A DNA stretch of 64,000 nt. Source: Anaeramoeba ignava. Its lineage: Eukaryota; Metamonada; Anaeramoebidae. A program made the position numbers and the translations under genes. Shown piece by piece: positions 1 through 9,339 of the stretch; within the stretch, counting starts at the first letter, position 1; each line of letters starts with the position of its first letter. The notes beneath the pieces were generated by a model. The model was not told the DNA's origin, did not search any database, and saw only the letters and a program-made list of their open reading frames with translations. The stretch covers positions 62,001 to 126,000 of the forward strand of contig JAPDFW010000109.1 in the NCBI GenBank assembly GCA_028826165.1, given 5' to 3'.

Positions 1-264
1 TTGAAATTGAAATTGAAATTGAAATTGAATTTTAAATTGAAATTAGATTTGAAATTGAAATTGAAATTGGATTTAGATTTGAAATTGAAATCGAAATTGA
101 AATTGAAATTAGATTTGAAATTGAAATTGAATTTAGATTTTAAATTGAAATTGAAATTGAAATTAGATTTTAAATTGAAATTGAAATTGAAATTGGATTT
201 TAAATTGAAATTGAAATTGAAATTGAAATTGAATTTAGATTTGAAATTGAAATTGAATTTTAGA
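1..264. repeat. AATTGA/AATTTA-type hexamer repeat at window edge
   Basis: The stretch is an almost uninterrupted tandem array of TTGAAA-like hexamers with occasional TTTAGA variants. On the minus strand it reads as TTTCAA units. It follows directly after the small minus-strand exon at 265-477 and resembles the repeat-filled introns elsewhere in the window, so it may be the start of an intron of that gene. The translated reading (alternating K and L) is a by-product of the repeat and not a protein. Confidence 0.8.
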
Positions 265-477
265 TTAAAAACCTTCTGTTATTCTTTTCATTAAAGCTTC
301 AACTCCAACAAGATGATTTTCAATTTCTTGAAGTTCTGCATTTGGATCAGCTTTATCTCTAAAAATTGCAACAGCTCTTCCAAGTGGATTAAATTCACCT
401 TCTTTTTCTTTATATTCTGAATCAGTTGTTCTTAAAATTTCAATTAATTCTTGTTTTATATTATCAGGTTGATTCAT
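265..477 (-). CDS. Unidentified small gene or first exon (70 residues)
   Basis: An ATG at 477 opens a 70-codon frame that ends in TAA at 265-267. The composition is clearly protein-like (acidic, helical, MNQPDNIKQELIEIL at the N-terminus, then EFNPLGRAVAIF), unlike the surrounding repeats. I do not recognise the family. It begins only 59 bases downstream of the VPS26 stop codon on the same strand. The frame could end here, or it could be a first exon: a candidate donor (GAAG followed by GTTTTTAATC) lies at about 272-274, and the repeat at 1-264 would then be intron, with the rest of the gene outside the window. Confidence 0.5.
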   Translation of the reverse strand: MNQPDNIKQELIEILRTTDSEYKEKEGEFNPLGRAVAIFRDKADPNAELQEIENHLVGVEALMKRITEGF

Positions 478-536
478 TAAAAAAATAAAATGAAAAGAAA
501 AAAATGAAAAAAATAATTTAATTTTTATTTTTATTT

Positions 537-2473
537 TTATTTTTGTGAAAATTCAAAAAAACTTTTTGAAAAAAGTGTCTTTTTGTTTTTTGAATCAAGA
601 GAATTTCTGAAAAAATAAATTTCACATTCTTTAAAATATCTTCGATTTTCTTCATCAACAAGAACAATATTTAAATAATAATTAACACTAAACTTATTAT
701 CAATATTTTGATAAGTTGGAGTTATATTTAAAGATTCCAAAAAGAAACGAATTGGAATTTTTTCACCTTTAACAACAGAACCATCCATTATTTCAAATTT
801 AGTAAGAGTTTCACTTTCTGTATAAATAATTGTTCCTGTTCCTGTGACTTCTCTTTTAATAATTGAAACTTCCATATATTTCAAACGTATTTTAACTTTT
901 AAATAAGAAACTTCACCTAAAACAACATCAAGAAGATGAAATCTAAAAAGTGGAACAAAAGTTTTGAATGAATTAAAAAATTCAATTAAAAAATTCAATT
1001 AAAAAATTCAATTAAAAAATTCAATTAAAAAATTCAATTAAAAAATTCACTTGGATTTCTCAATTCCAATTCTCATATCTAGTGAATTTGGTATTCCAAC
1101 TTCCATTTTAATTGAATCATTCTTTTTAGGAGCTTTTTTTATATTATTAACCCATATTTTAAAATCTTGAGTATCAGTTTTAGATTGTTTTTGAATAATA
1201 ACTCTAATTAGATAACTAAATTTATTTTAAATTTTAATTTTGATTTTAATTTTAATTTGATTTTGATTTTCATTTTCATTTTGATTTTGATTTTGAATTT
1301 GAATTTGAATTTTATTTTGATTTTAATTTTGATTTTGATTTTGATTTTGATTTTGATTTTGATTTTGATTTTGATTTTGATTTTGATTTTGATTTTGATT
1401 TTGATTTTGATTTTGATTTTGATTTTGATTTTAATTTGATTTTGATTTTGATTTTGATTTTGAATTTGAATTTGATTTTGATTTTGATTTTGATTTTGAT
1501 TTTGATTTTAATTTTGATTTTGATTTTGATTTTGATTTTAATTTTGATTTTGATTTTGATTTTTATTTTAATTTTGATTTTGATTTTGATTTTGATTTTG
1601 ATTTTCATTTTGATTTTGATTTTCATTTTGAATTTGATTTTGATTTTGATTTTGATTTTGATTTTGATTTTGAATTTGAATTTTGATTTTGATTTTGATT
1701 TTGATTTTGATTTTGATTTTCATTTTGATTTTGATTTTCATTTTGAATTTGATTTTGATTTTGATTTTGAATTTGATTTTGATTTTGATTTTAATTTTGA
1801 TTTTGAATTTTAAATTTGATTTTGATTTTAATTTAAATTTGAATTTGATTTTGAATTTGATTTTGATTTTAATTTTGATTTTAATTTTGATTTTAATTTT
1901 AATTTTGATTTTGATTTTCATTTTTAAATTAAATTAAATTAAATTAAATTAAATTAAATTAAATTAAATTAAATTAAATTAAATTAAATTAAATTAAATT
2001 AAATTAAATTAAATTTTAAATTTGCAAACTCAAGTTTTGCATTGATTCCATGATATGATTCATATTTCATTTGACAATTTTGAAAATTAAATGTATATTC
2101 TTGATGAATTTCAATTTTATTTTTTTCATTTAAATTTTTTGTAATTTTAATAAAATCATGTGTTGTTCCTTTTTCATAAAGCATTCCTAATTAATTAATT
2201 AATTAATTAAAAATTTATAAATAAAAATTTATAATTAAAAATTTATAAATAAAATTTTATACGAATTTGTCCAATAAATTGTATTTGAATTTTCTCAATA
2301 ATTTGCTTCTTATTGTGTTTTTGATCAATAATAACTGTTCCAGAAATTGTTTCTCCATCTGAAAAAATTGGTAATTCTTTCTTTTTCTTTTTATCAGAAA
2401 TTTCTTTTTTTTGTAAATTTTCAAAATTATCAAAAATTAATGAAATGAATTTTTTTTGTTTTTTTGAACTCAT
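537..2473 (-). CDS. VPS26: VPS26, retromer arrestin-like subunit (4 exons)
   Basis: Retromer subunit that helps recycle cargo from endosomes to the Golgi or plasma membrane. Exons read on the minus strand: 2263-2473, 2030-2186, 1051-1215 and 537-942. All junctions are GT-AG and the phases sum to 939 bases, giving 312 residues against about 327 in animals. Family landmarks are in order: FSDGETISGTV near residue 40, QFIGQIR before the first junction, NDSIKMEVGI in exon 3, then FHLLDVVLGEVSYL, TKFEIMDGSVVKGE, IPIRFFLESL and LVDEENRRYFKECEIYFFR in exon 4. Intron 1 is 76 bases. Intron 2 (1216-2029) is swollen by TTTTGA repeats, and intron 3 (943-1050) by a 12-13 base AAAAAATTCAATT repeat. The C-terminal tail ends soon after the conserved core. 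Confidence 0.93.
1216..2029. repeat. TTTTGA hexamer array filling VPS26 intron 2, plus AAATT pentamers
   Basis: This 814-base intron consists almost wholly of ATTTTG hexamers (ATTTTG/ATTTGA variants), followed at about 1925-2010 by a pure AAATT pentamer run. In the transcribed (minus) sense the units read CAAAAT and AATTT, which contain neither AG nor GT. The open frames on both strands (poly IL, IK or DF) are artefacts of the six-base period. Confidence 0.9.
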
Positions 2474-2575
2474 TTTAAAAATTAGAAATGAAAATTTTTA
2501 AAAATTAGAAATGAAAAATGAAAATTTTAAAAATTAGAAATGAAAAATTTAAAATTGAAAATTGAAAAATTTTTT

Positions 2576-5500
2576 TTAATTTAAATCAATTATAATTGAA
2601 TCAATTATTGAATTTGTATTTAATTGATAATAATCTTTAACATCTCTTAATTCTTCAATAAATCCTTCAATAAATTGTTTATCCACTTTTGATTTTTCAA
2701 ATTCATCATGATAAAAAAAATAGATTAATTGATTAATTGTGTGAAATGATTTTCCTGAATAATCATGAACTTGATTAGAAGAATCTGAAACATTTAATTC
2801 AAACATTCCTTTGAATAATTCACTTCTTAATATTAAAATCAATTTATGAACTTTGATTTCTTTTTCTTCACAAATTATTGTGAAATCTTTGGTTGATTCT
2901 TGTTGATACAATTTGGATAAATCTTTTATCAATCCTTTTCTTCCCTTTTTGGATTCAATCCATTTGGAATCAATTCCAATTTCTTGGAAAAAATCTGTAA
3001 TTTTCTTTTCTTGTTCTTTTTCATTTCCTTCTAAAATCAAATTAAACTTGTGCTTATTTTGAATTATTCCAGTTATTTTTTCTTTTTTGGATGGGTTCAT
3101 CTTCATTTGCTCAAATAATTTTTGATTGATTTCTTCAAAATCAAAAAATCCTGTATAAAGAAAATTCAAAACAATTTGAACTTCGTCTTTTGGCTTTTCA
3201 TGACAAATATTGATGAATTTTTGCAAAATTTCTTCATCATTATCAAATCTTGTTAGAAGAATCAATTTATGAACATGGAATTTGAAGGAATCATTGCATT
3301 CAATTCTGTAATCGGAAAAAACTTGTGAAATGAATAGTTTGTGCATATCTTGGTTCAGAGAATAAATTTTGGAGAATATTCGATAAAACAAAAGTGTAAT
3401 TTCGTTTTTGGCTAAATCATAAACATTTGCATCATTCATTAATAGGAATTGGATTATATTTTGTAAGTTTTTTTCGATTGAAATTGATAAAGGTGTTTCA
3501 TCTCGATGTGTTTTTGCATTGATATCCAATCCCTTTTCAACAAAATATTTGATGGTTTTAAGCGGCAAATTCCTTCTACAAGCAAAATGCAAAACTGTTG
3601 CATCATCAGGTGTTTTTTCATTAACATCAAGTCCTTTATCAACTAAATATTGAATAATTTCAGTTGGACAATAACTTAAACAAGAAAAATGCAGAAGGGA
3701 TTGTCCCGATTGTGTTTTTGAATGGATGTCTGCTCCTTTGGAAATTAAATATTTGACAACCTCGAATAAATTGGTTGGATTTCTGAAGGCATGATGCAAA
3801 GGTGTTTCATTGTTGTTTGCTTTAGCGTTGATATCGGCTCCATTTTCAACAAGACACTTTATAATTTCAAGTGAATTTCTGTATGTACAAGCATAATGCA
3901 AGGGTGTGTATTTTGAATTTGCTTCTACATTCACATCTGCTCCTTTTGAGATCAAATACTTGATGGTTTCAAGTGAATTGCGTCGAGAGGCATAATGCAA
4001 AGCAGTTTCTGAGTTATATGCTTTCTTGTTGATATCAATTCCTCCTTTTTCAACTAAATATTGGATTTCTTCAACCGAATAACTATATTGGCAAGCATAG
4101 TGCAAAATATTCTCTTTATCAACTGTTTCATCTTTGGTATCAGCTCCTTTTTCAATTAAATATCGGATAATTTCAAAAGGTTGTTTGCTTTGAAAAGCAT
4201 AAAGTAAAGTACTTTTATTCCTAAATTTTAATTTTGCATTGATATCAACTCCCTTTTCAACCAATATTTGCACAACTTCATAGGATAAATTCCTGTTTTC
4301 ACAAGCAAAGCATAAAGTTGTTTGATTTTGCCTTGTTTTGGCATTGGTATCAATTCCACTTTCAATCAAATATTTGATGATTTTCATTGTGTTTTTTTGG
4401 CAAGCATAATGTAAAGCATTTTTGCTTTGCTTAGATTGCGCATAAATATCAGCTCCTTTTGAAACTAGGTATTTAATCAATTCGATAGAGTTATTATATA
4501 CACAAGCATAGTGAAAAGGGGTTTCGTTTTGATAATTTTTTGCATTTATATCAAATCCTTTTGCAACCAAATATTTGATCACATTAAGTGAGCTTGTTTT
4601 GCAAGCCAAATGAAAAGCAGTTTCATTTGTCCTTGTTAGAGAGTTCATATCAGCTCCTTTTGAAATTAAGTATTTGACAACCTCGAGAGAGTTGTTATAT
4701 TCACAGGCATAGTGCAAAGGAGTTTCGTTTCTATTGTTTTTTGCATTGACATCGAATCCTTTTTCAACTAAATATTTGATCACTTCAAAAGAATTACTTC
4801 TGCAAGCCAAATGCAGTCCTGTTTCTTGGCTGCTTGTTTTCACATCAATATCTGCTCCCTTTTCAATCAAATATTTGACTACTTTGATAGAGCTATTTTT
4901 GCAAGCATAGTGCAATACTGCTCTTTGTTTTGAATCAAACAATGAAGAAACAGTAGATATTGCATTGATATCAATTCCCTTTTCAACCAGATATTTGATC
5001 ACTTCAAAAGAATTACTTCTGCAAGCAAAATGCAATGCTGTTTCATTTGTGTTTGCATACTCTTTGATATTAGCTCCGTTTTCCACTAAATATTCCAGTA
5101 CATCAATTGAATTTGTTTTTGAAGCATAATGCAATGCACACATTTCTTTGGTTTCAAACAATGAATCAATTCGCGTTTTTTCATTGATATTAATTCCCTT
5201 TTCAACCAAAAACGTGATCACTTCAATGGAGTTATTTCTACTTGCAAAATGCAAAGCTGTTTGATTGCCAATTGTGATTTCATAAATATATGCTCCTTTT
5301 GAAATTAGAAATTCCATAAAATCAACTGAGTTGTTTTGATTTAAGCAGGCATAATGCAAAACTGTTTTATAATTATTTGATTTTGCATTAATATCAACTC
5401 CTTTTTCAATCAAAAATTTAATGAATTTAATCAAATTCTTTTGTGCTTTAGCAGCGTAATGCAAGACTGTTTTATTCCCATTTGTTTTGGCATTAATATC

Positions 5501-6376
5501 AACTCCTTTTTCAATCAAATACTCAATAATTTCCATTGAATTGTTTATGTTTTGATTTTGAGCAGCATAATGCAAAGCTATTTCTGAATTATTTTTTTTT
5601 GCATTGACATCAATTCCTTTTTCAGCCAAATATTTTACAAATTTAATAGAGCTATATTTACAGGCGTAATGCAGAGCTGTTGCATTTCTATTTGTTTTTG
5701 CATTAATATCAACTCCCTTTTCAATCAAATACTCAATAATTTCCATTGGATTATTTATATTTTGATTTTTACAGAAATAATGCAAAATAGTTTCATGCCG
5801 ATTTGTTTTTGCATTGATATCAACTCCCTTTTCAAGTAAATACTTGATCATTTCAATACTAGAATTATATTTACAAACATGATGTAAGACTGTTTCGTTT
5901 CTACTTGTTTTTGCATCAATATCAACTCCTTTTTCAATTAAATAATTGATAATTTCCATCGAATTATTTTTACAAGCATAATACAAAACTGTTTCTTTAT
6001 TACTTGTTTTTTCATTGATATCAATTTCCTTTTCAATCAAAAATCTTATAATTGCAATTTTGGAATTATTTTGACAAGCTAAATGTAAAAGTGTTTCTTT
6101 TTGCTTTGTTTTGCAATGAATTTCAAATCCCTTCTCTACTAAATATTTTAAAATCTTAATCCCTAAATTATTTATAACTGCAATTTGGAGAGTATTTTCT
6201 TGTCTTGGATTTGTTCCTTTTCTAATTAAATATTCAATAATTTCTTTTGAAACTTTTTTTTTAATTGCAAAATTCAAAATTTTTTTTAATTCTTTTATTG
6301 ATTTTTTTTGTAAAAATGATTTAAACTTTTTCAATAAGCTAATATCATTTTTTTGAATAATTTCCCAAATATCCAT
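2576..6376 (-). CDS. Ankyrin-repeat protein with two C-terminal BTB/POZ domains
   Basis: A single-exon gene of 1266 residues. I start it at MDIWEIIQKN (6374-6376), not at the upstream ATG at 6460. The paralogue at 12791 begins MNIWDAIIKN, and the longer frame would run into the preceding gene. Residues from about 45 to 970 are roughly 25-28 ankyrin repeats of the form ETALHYACRNNSIEVIKYLVEKGADINAK. A first BTB-like domain follows (FSDYRIECND then HVHKLILLTRF), then a linker, then a second BTB (KDFTIICEEKEIKVHKLIL then RSELFKGMF). BTB domains commonly dimerise or bind Cullin-3, and ankyrin arrays bind partner proteins, so a ubiquitin-ligase adaptor role is an inference. It lies 55 bases after a BTB-TLDc gene on the same strand. 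Confidence 0.85.
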   Translation of the reverse strand: MDIWEIIQKNDISLLKKFKSFLQKKSIKELKKILNFAIKKKVSKEIIEYLIRKGTNPRQENTLQIAVINNLGIKILKYLVEKGFEIHCKTKQKETLLHLACQNNSKIAIIRFLIEKEIDINEKTSNKETVLYYACKNNSMEIINYLIEKGVDIDAKTSRNETVLHHVCKYNSSIEMIKYLLEKGVDINAKTNRHETILHYFCKNQNINNPMEIIEYLIEKGVDINAKTNRNATALHYACKYSSIKFVKYLAEKGIDVNAKKNNSEIALHYAAQNQNINNSMEIIEYLIEKGVDINAKTNGNKTVLHYAAKAQKNLIKFIKFLIEKGVDINAKSNNYKTVLHYACLNQNNSVDFMEFLISKGAYIYEITIGNQTALHFASRNNSIEVITFLVEKGININEKTRIDSLFETKEMCALHYASKTNSIDVLEYLVENGANIKEYANTNETALHFACRSNSFEVIKYLVEKGIDINAISTVSSLFDSKQRAVLHYACKNSSIKVVKYLIEKGADIDVKTSSQETGLHLACRSNSFEVIKYLVEKGFDVNAKNNRNETPLHYACEYNNSLEVVKYLISKGADMNSLTRTNETAFHLACKTSSLNVIKYLVAKGFDINAKNYQNETPFHYACVYNNSIELIKYLVSKGADIYAQSKQSKNALHYACQKNTMKIIKYLIESGIDTNAKTRQNQTTLCFACENRNLSYEVVQILVEKGVDINAKLKFRNKSTLLYAFQSKQPFEIIRYLIEKGADTKDETVDKENILHYACQYSYSVEEIQYLVEKGGIDINKKAYNSETALHYASRRNSLETIKYLISKGADVNVEANSKYTPLHYACTYRNSLEIIKCLVENGADINAKANNNETPLHHAFRNPTNLFEVVKYLISKGADIHSKTQSGQSLLHFSCLSYCPTEIIQYLVDKGLDVNEKTPDDATVLHFACRRNLPLKTIKYFVEKGLDINAKTHRDETPLSISIEKNLQNIIQFLLMNDANVYDLAKNEITLLFYRIFSKIYSLNQDMHKLFISQVFSDYRIECNDSFKFHVHKLILLTRFDNDEEILQKFINICHEKPKDEVQIVLNFLYTGFFDFEEINQKLFEQMKMNPSKKEKITGIIQNKHKFNLILEGNEKEQEKKITDFFQEIGIDSKWIESKKGRKGLIKDLSKLYQQESTKDFTIICEEKEIKVHKLILILRSELFKGMFELNVSDSSNQVHDYSGKSFHTINQLIYFFYHDEFEKSKVDKQFIEGFIEELRDVKDYYQLNTNSIIDSIIIDLN

Positions 6377-6431
6377 TTTTTTTTTTGGAAAATGAAAAAT
6401 GAAAAATGAAAAAAAAAAATTGATTAATTCT

Positions 6432-7778
6432 TTAAAGAAAATAACATTCCAATTCTTCAACTTTCCATTGATCTGGTGAACCAGTTAAATAACTTTGAGC
6501 TTCAATTGATCCAACAACTAAACCTTTTGGTAAATGATAAGAATAACCCAAATCAATAAAACCAGGTTGTAAATCAGAATGAAGGAAAAGATCATTTCCA
6601 GCTCCAAAATAGGGACCATGACTAATATGATAATAAAGAGCAGTTTCTTCTTCTCCTTTACGAAGAGGGAATTTTTGAGGAGGATCGTTTTTGGGGTTTT
6701 TCAAAGTGTAAATAAATGCTTTACTATCAGGAATACAACCGCCACTATAATGTCTATCATAAGAATGCCAATAGAACTTGTTATCTGTCCATCCAGTTCG
6801 TGTAAATCCTCCAAAAATATAATTTTCAGTTGTTTTGATAATAGCAAGTGTTGCTAATTTACTATCACATATTTTGTGGAAATCTTCACTTGTAAATCCA
6901 TCTTTTTTTGCTGAAAATCCAAGTTTCATTCTGTTATAAAAATCATCATCATTGATCCATTCTTTTAATTTTTGCATGTATTCCAAATCATTGATAATTG
7001 TTGAATTTTCAAATGGTTTTTTTAGTTTGTTTTCATTAATTAATGAATCTTTGTTTTTTTCTTGTTTTTGATTTTCTGAATCTAATATTTCTTTGATTTG
7101 ATTTTGATTTTCCTTTAAATTTTCTATCAAATCATTTGATTTGGAATCTTTCCATTTATCAAAAAAATTAATAGCATCAATAACTCTTTCAGATTGTTTT
7201 TTGATATTCATCATGATTTTGTTCATTTGATTTTCTGAAAAATCAAAAACTTTTTCATCTTTAAGGAAATCATTTGGATGATTTGAGATGAAATTCAAAC
7301 AAGATTCTTCAATTAATTCTGATTTAATTGATTGATTTAAAGAAATAATTTTAATCACATTTTCTTTATTGATTTTTTGATTGATTTGTTTTTCAAGAAT
7401 ATTTGGAAGAATTGGTAATTGAAATTTAAAAGAAGCAGCCCAAAAATCAATTAAATCTTTTTCTTCAAAATTAATCTCAGTTTTGTAAATATAAATCAAT
7501 ATATTTTCCATAATTGAAGGTTGAATTTGTGGGAATTCAATTTCTTTTAAATCTGGTTTTTGTTTAAAAATTTCCCTAAAAAAAAAACTTCTTCTGTTTA
7601 AAATTACTTTGTGAGCATAAAAAATTGTTTTTTCTTTTCCAACAAAGATTTTAAAATCTGAAAATTCTTCGTTTGTTGTAATTTGGAACGTTTTGAAATC
7701 TTCGATTATTTGATTTTTAATTTTTTCTTCGTCACTTGGTTCTTGTTCTATTTCACGCATTGGAATAAATTCATCCAT
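6432..7778 (-). CDS. BTB-TLDc protein, copy 1
   Basis: A single-exon gene of 448 residues. A BTB domain occupies about residues 35-115 (EEFSDFKIFVGKE then FYAHKVILNRRSFFF), followed by a helical BACK-like segment (about 120-200), a charged linker rich in K, N and E, and a C-terminal TLDc domain (about 288-448). TLDc signatures seen are LGFSAKKDGFTSEDFHKICD, IIKTTENYIFGGFT, and the end region HLPKGLVVGSIEAQSYL with WKVEELECYFL. TLDc proteins are known for oxidative-stress protection and, in several eukaryotes, binding to the V-ATPase. The BTB-TLDc pairing suggests an adaptor. It is a tandem copy of the gene at 7926-9269. Confidence 0.88.
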   Translation of the reverse strand: MDEFIPMREIEQEPSDEEKIKNQIIEDFKTFQITTNEEFSDFKIFVGKEKTIFYAHKVILNRRSFFFREIFKQKPDLKEIEFPQIQPSIMENILIYIYKTEINFEEKDLIDFWAASFKFQLPILPNILEKQINQKINKENVIKIISLNQSIKSELIEESCLNFISNHPNDFLKDEKVFDFSENQMNKIMMNIKKQSERVIDAINFFDKWKDSKSNDLIENLKENQNQIKEILDSENQKQEKNKDSLINENKLKKPFENSTIINDLEYMQKLKEWINDDDFYNRMKLGFSAKKDGFTSEDFHKICDSKLATLAIIKTTENYIFGGFTRTGWTDNKFYWHSYDRHYSGGCIPDSKAFIYTLKNPKNDPPQKFPLRKGEEETALYYHISHGPYFGAGNDLFLHSDLQPGFIDLGYSYHLPKGLVVGSIEAQSYLTGSPDQWKVEELECYFL

Positions 7779-7925
7779 TTTTTAAATGAAAAAAAATGAA
7801 AAAAAAAATTTTTCAATTATTTTTTTTTTTGCTTTTTGTTTTTGGGATGAGAATTTATTATTTTAAGGAAAAAACTAAAAATGTTTTTAATTTTGAAAAA
7901 TGAAAAAAAAAAATTGATTAATTCT

Positions 7926-9269
7926 TTAAAGAAAATAACATTCCAATTCTTCAACTTTCCATTGATCTGGTGAACCAGCTAAATAACTTTGAGCTTCAAT
8001 TGATCCAACAACTAAACCTTTTGGTAAATGATAAGAATAACCCAAATCAGTAAAACCAGGTTGTAAATCAGAATGAAGGAAAAGATCATTTCCAGCTCCA
8101 AAAAAGGGACCATGACTAATATGATAATAAAGAGCGGTTTGTTCTTCTCCTTTACGAAGAGGGAATTTCTGAGGAGGATCGTTTTTGGGGTTTTTCAAAG
8201 TGTAAAGAAATGGATTGCTATCACAGAGACATCCACCACTATAATGTCTATCATAAGGATGCCAATAGAACTTATTATATGTCCATCCAGTTTGTGTAAA
8301 TCCTCCAAAAATATAATTTTCAGTTGTTTTGATCACAACAAGTGCTGGTTTGCTATCACATAATCTGTGGAAATCTTTGCTTGTAAATCCATCTTTTTTT
8401 GCTGAAAATCCAAGTTTCATTCGGTTATAAAAATCATCGTCAAGCCATTCTTTTAATTTTTGCATGTATTCCAAATCATTGATAATTGTTGAATTTTCAA
8501 ATGGTTTTTTTAGTTTGTTTTCATTAATTAATGAATCTTTGTTTTTTTCTTGTTTTTGATTTTCTGAATCTAATATTTCTTTGATTTGTTTTTGGTTTTC
8601 CTTTAAATTTTCTATTGAATCATCGTTTGATTTGGGATCTTTCCATTTATCAAGCAAACTAATAGCATCAATAACTCTTTCAGATTGTTTTTTGATATTC
8701 GTCTTGATTTTGTTCATTTGATTTTCTGAAAAATCAAAAACTTTTTCATCTTTAAGGAAATCATTTGGATGATTTGAAATGAAATTCAAACAAGATTCTT
8801 CAATTAATTCTGATTTAACTGATTGATTTAAAGAAATAATTTTAATCACATTTTCTTTATTGATTTTTTGATTGATTTGTTTTTCAAGAATATTTGGAAG
8901 AATTGGTAATTGAAATTTAAAAGAAGCAGCCCAAAAATCAATCAAATCTTTTTCTTCAAAATTAATCTCAGTTTTGTAAATATAAATCAATATATTTTCC
9001 ATAATTGAAGGTTGAATTTGCGGGAATTCAATTTCTTTTAAATCTGGTTTTTGTTTAAAAATTTCTTCAAAAAAAAAGCTTCTTTTGTTTAAAATTACTT
9101 TGTGAGCATAAAAAATTGTTTTTTCTTTTCCAACAAAGATTTTAAAATCTGAAAATTCTTCGTTTGTTGTAATTTGGAACGTTTTGAAATCTTTGATTAT
9201 TTGATTTTTAATTTTTTCTTCGTCACTTGGTTCTTTTACTTGTGCTTGAATTTGGTTAAATGCAATCAT
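7926..9269 (-). CDS. BTB-TLDc protein, copy 2
   Basis: A single-exon gene of 447 residues, nearly identical to the neighbour at 6432-7778 from EPSDEEKIKNQII onward. Domain order is the same: BTB (EEFSDFKIFVGKE, FYAHKVILNKRSFFF), BACK-like helices, linker, TLDc (LGFSAKKDGFTSKDFHRLCD, YIFGGFTQTGW, VVGSIEAQSYLAGS). Differences cluster in the first dozen residues (MIAFNQIQAQVK against MDEFIPMREIEQ), around residue 200-215, and in the TLDc loop after the tryptophan (CLCDSNPF against CIPDSKAF). The 3' flank is shared with copy 1 (TTGATTAATTCTTTAAAGAA), so the duplicated unit includes the terminator side. This indicates a recent tandem duplication. Confidence 0.88.
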   Translation of the reverse strand: MIAFNQIQAQVKEPSDEEKIKNQIIKDFKTFQITTNEEFSDFKIFVGKEKTIFYAHKVILNKRSFFFEEIFKQKPDLKEIEFPQIQPSIMENILIYIYKTEINFEEKDLIDFWAASFKFQLPILPNILEKQINQKINKENVIKIISLNQSVKSELIEESCLNFISNHPNDFLKDEKVFDFSENQMNKIKTNIKKQSERVIDAISLLDKWKDPKSNDDSIENLKENQKQIKEILDSENQKQEKNKDSLINENKLKKPFENSTIINDLEYMQKLKEWLDDDFYNRMKLGFSAKKDGFTSKDFHRLCDSKPALVVIKTTENYIFGGFTQTGWTYNKFYWHPYDRHYSGGCLCDSNPFLYTLKNPKNDPPQKFPLRKGEEQTALYYHISHGPFFGAGNDLFLHSDLQPGFTDLGYSYHLPKGLVVGSIEAQSYLAGSPDQWKVEELECYFL

Positions 9270-9339
9270 TTTAAATGAAAAAAAATGAAAAAAAAGAATT
9301 TAAAAAAAATTTTTTTTTCTTTTTTAATTTAATTTTTTT

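Noticed and set aside
1257-1937. Overlapping reading frames of alternating Ile-Leu, Ile-Lys or Asp-Phe on both strands
   Set aside because: They are translations of TTTTGA hexamers inside VPS26 intron 2; any six-base repeat without a stop gives open dipeptide frames.
6377-6460. N-terminal extension MKNWNVIFFKELINFFFSFFIFHF of the ankyrin-BTB gene as a signal peptide
   Set aside because: It overlaps the end of the upstream BTB-TLDc gene and poly-A/T spacer. The paralogue starts at the equivalent of MDIWEII.
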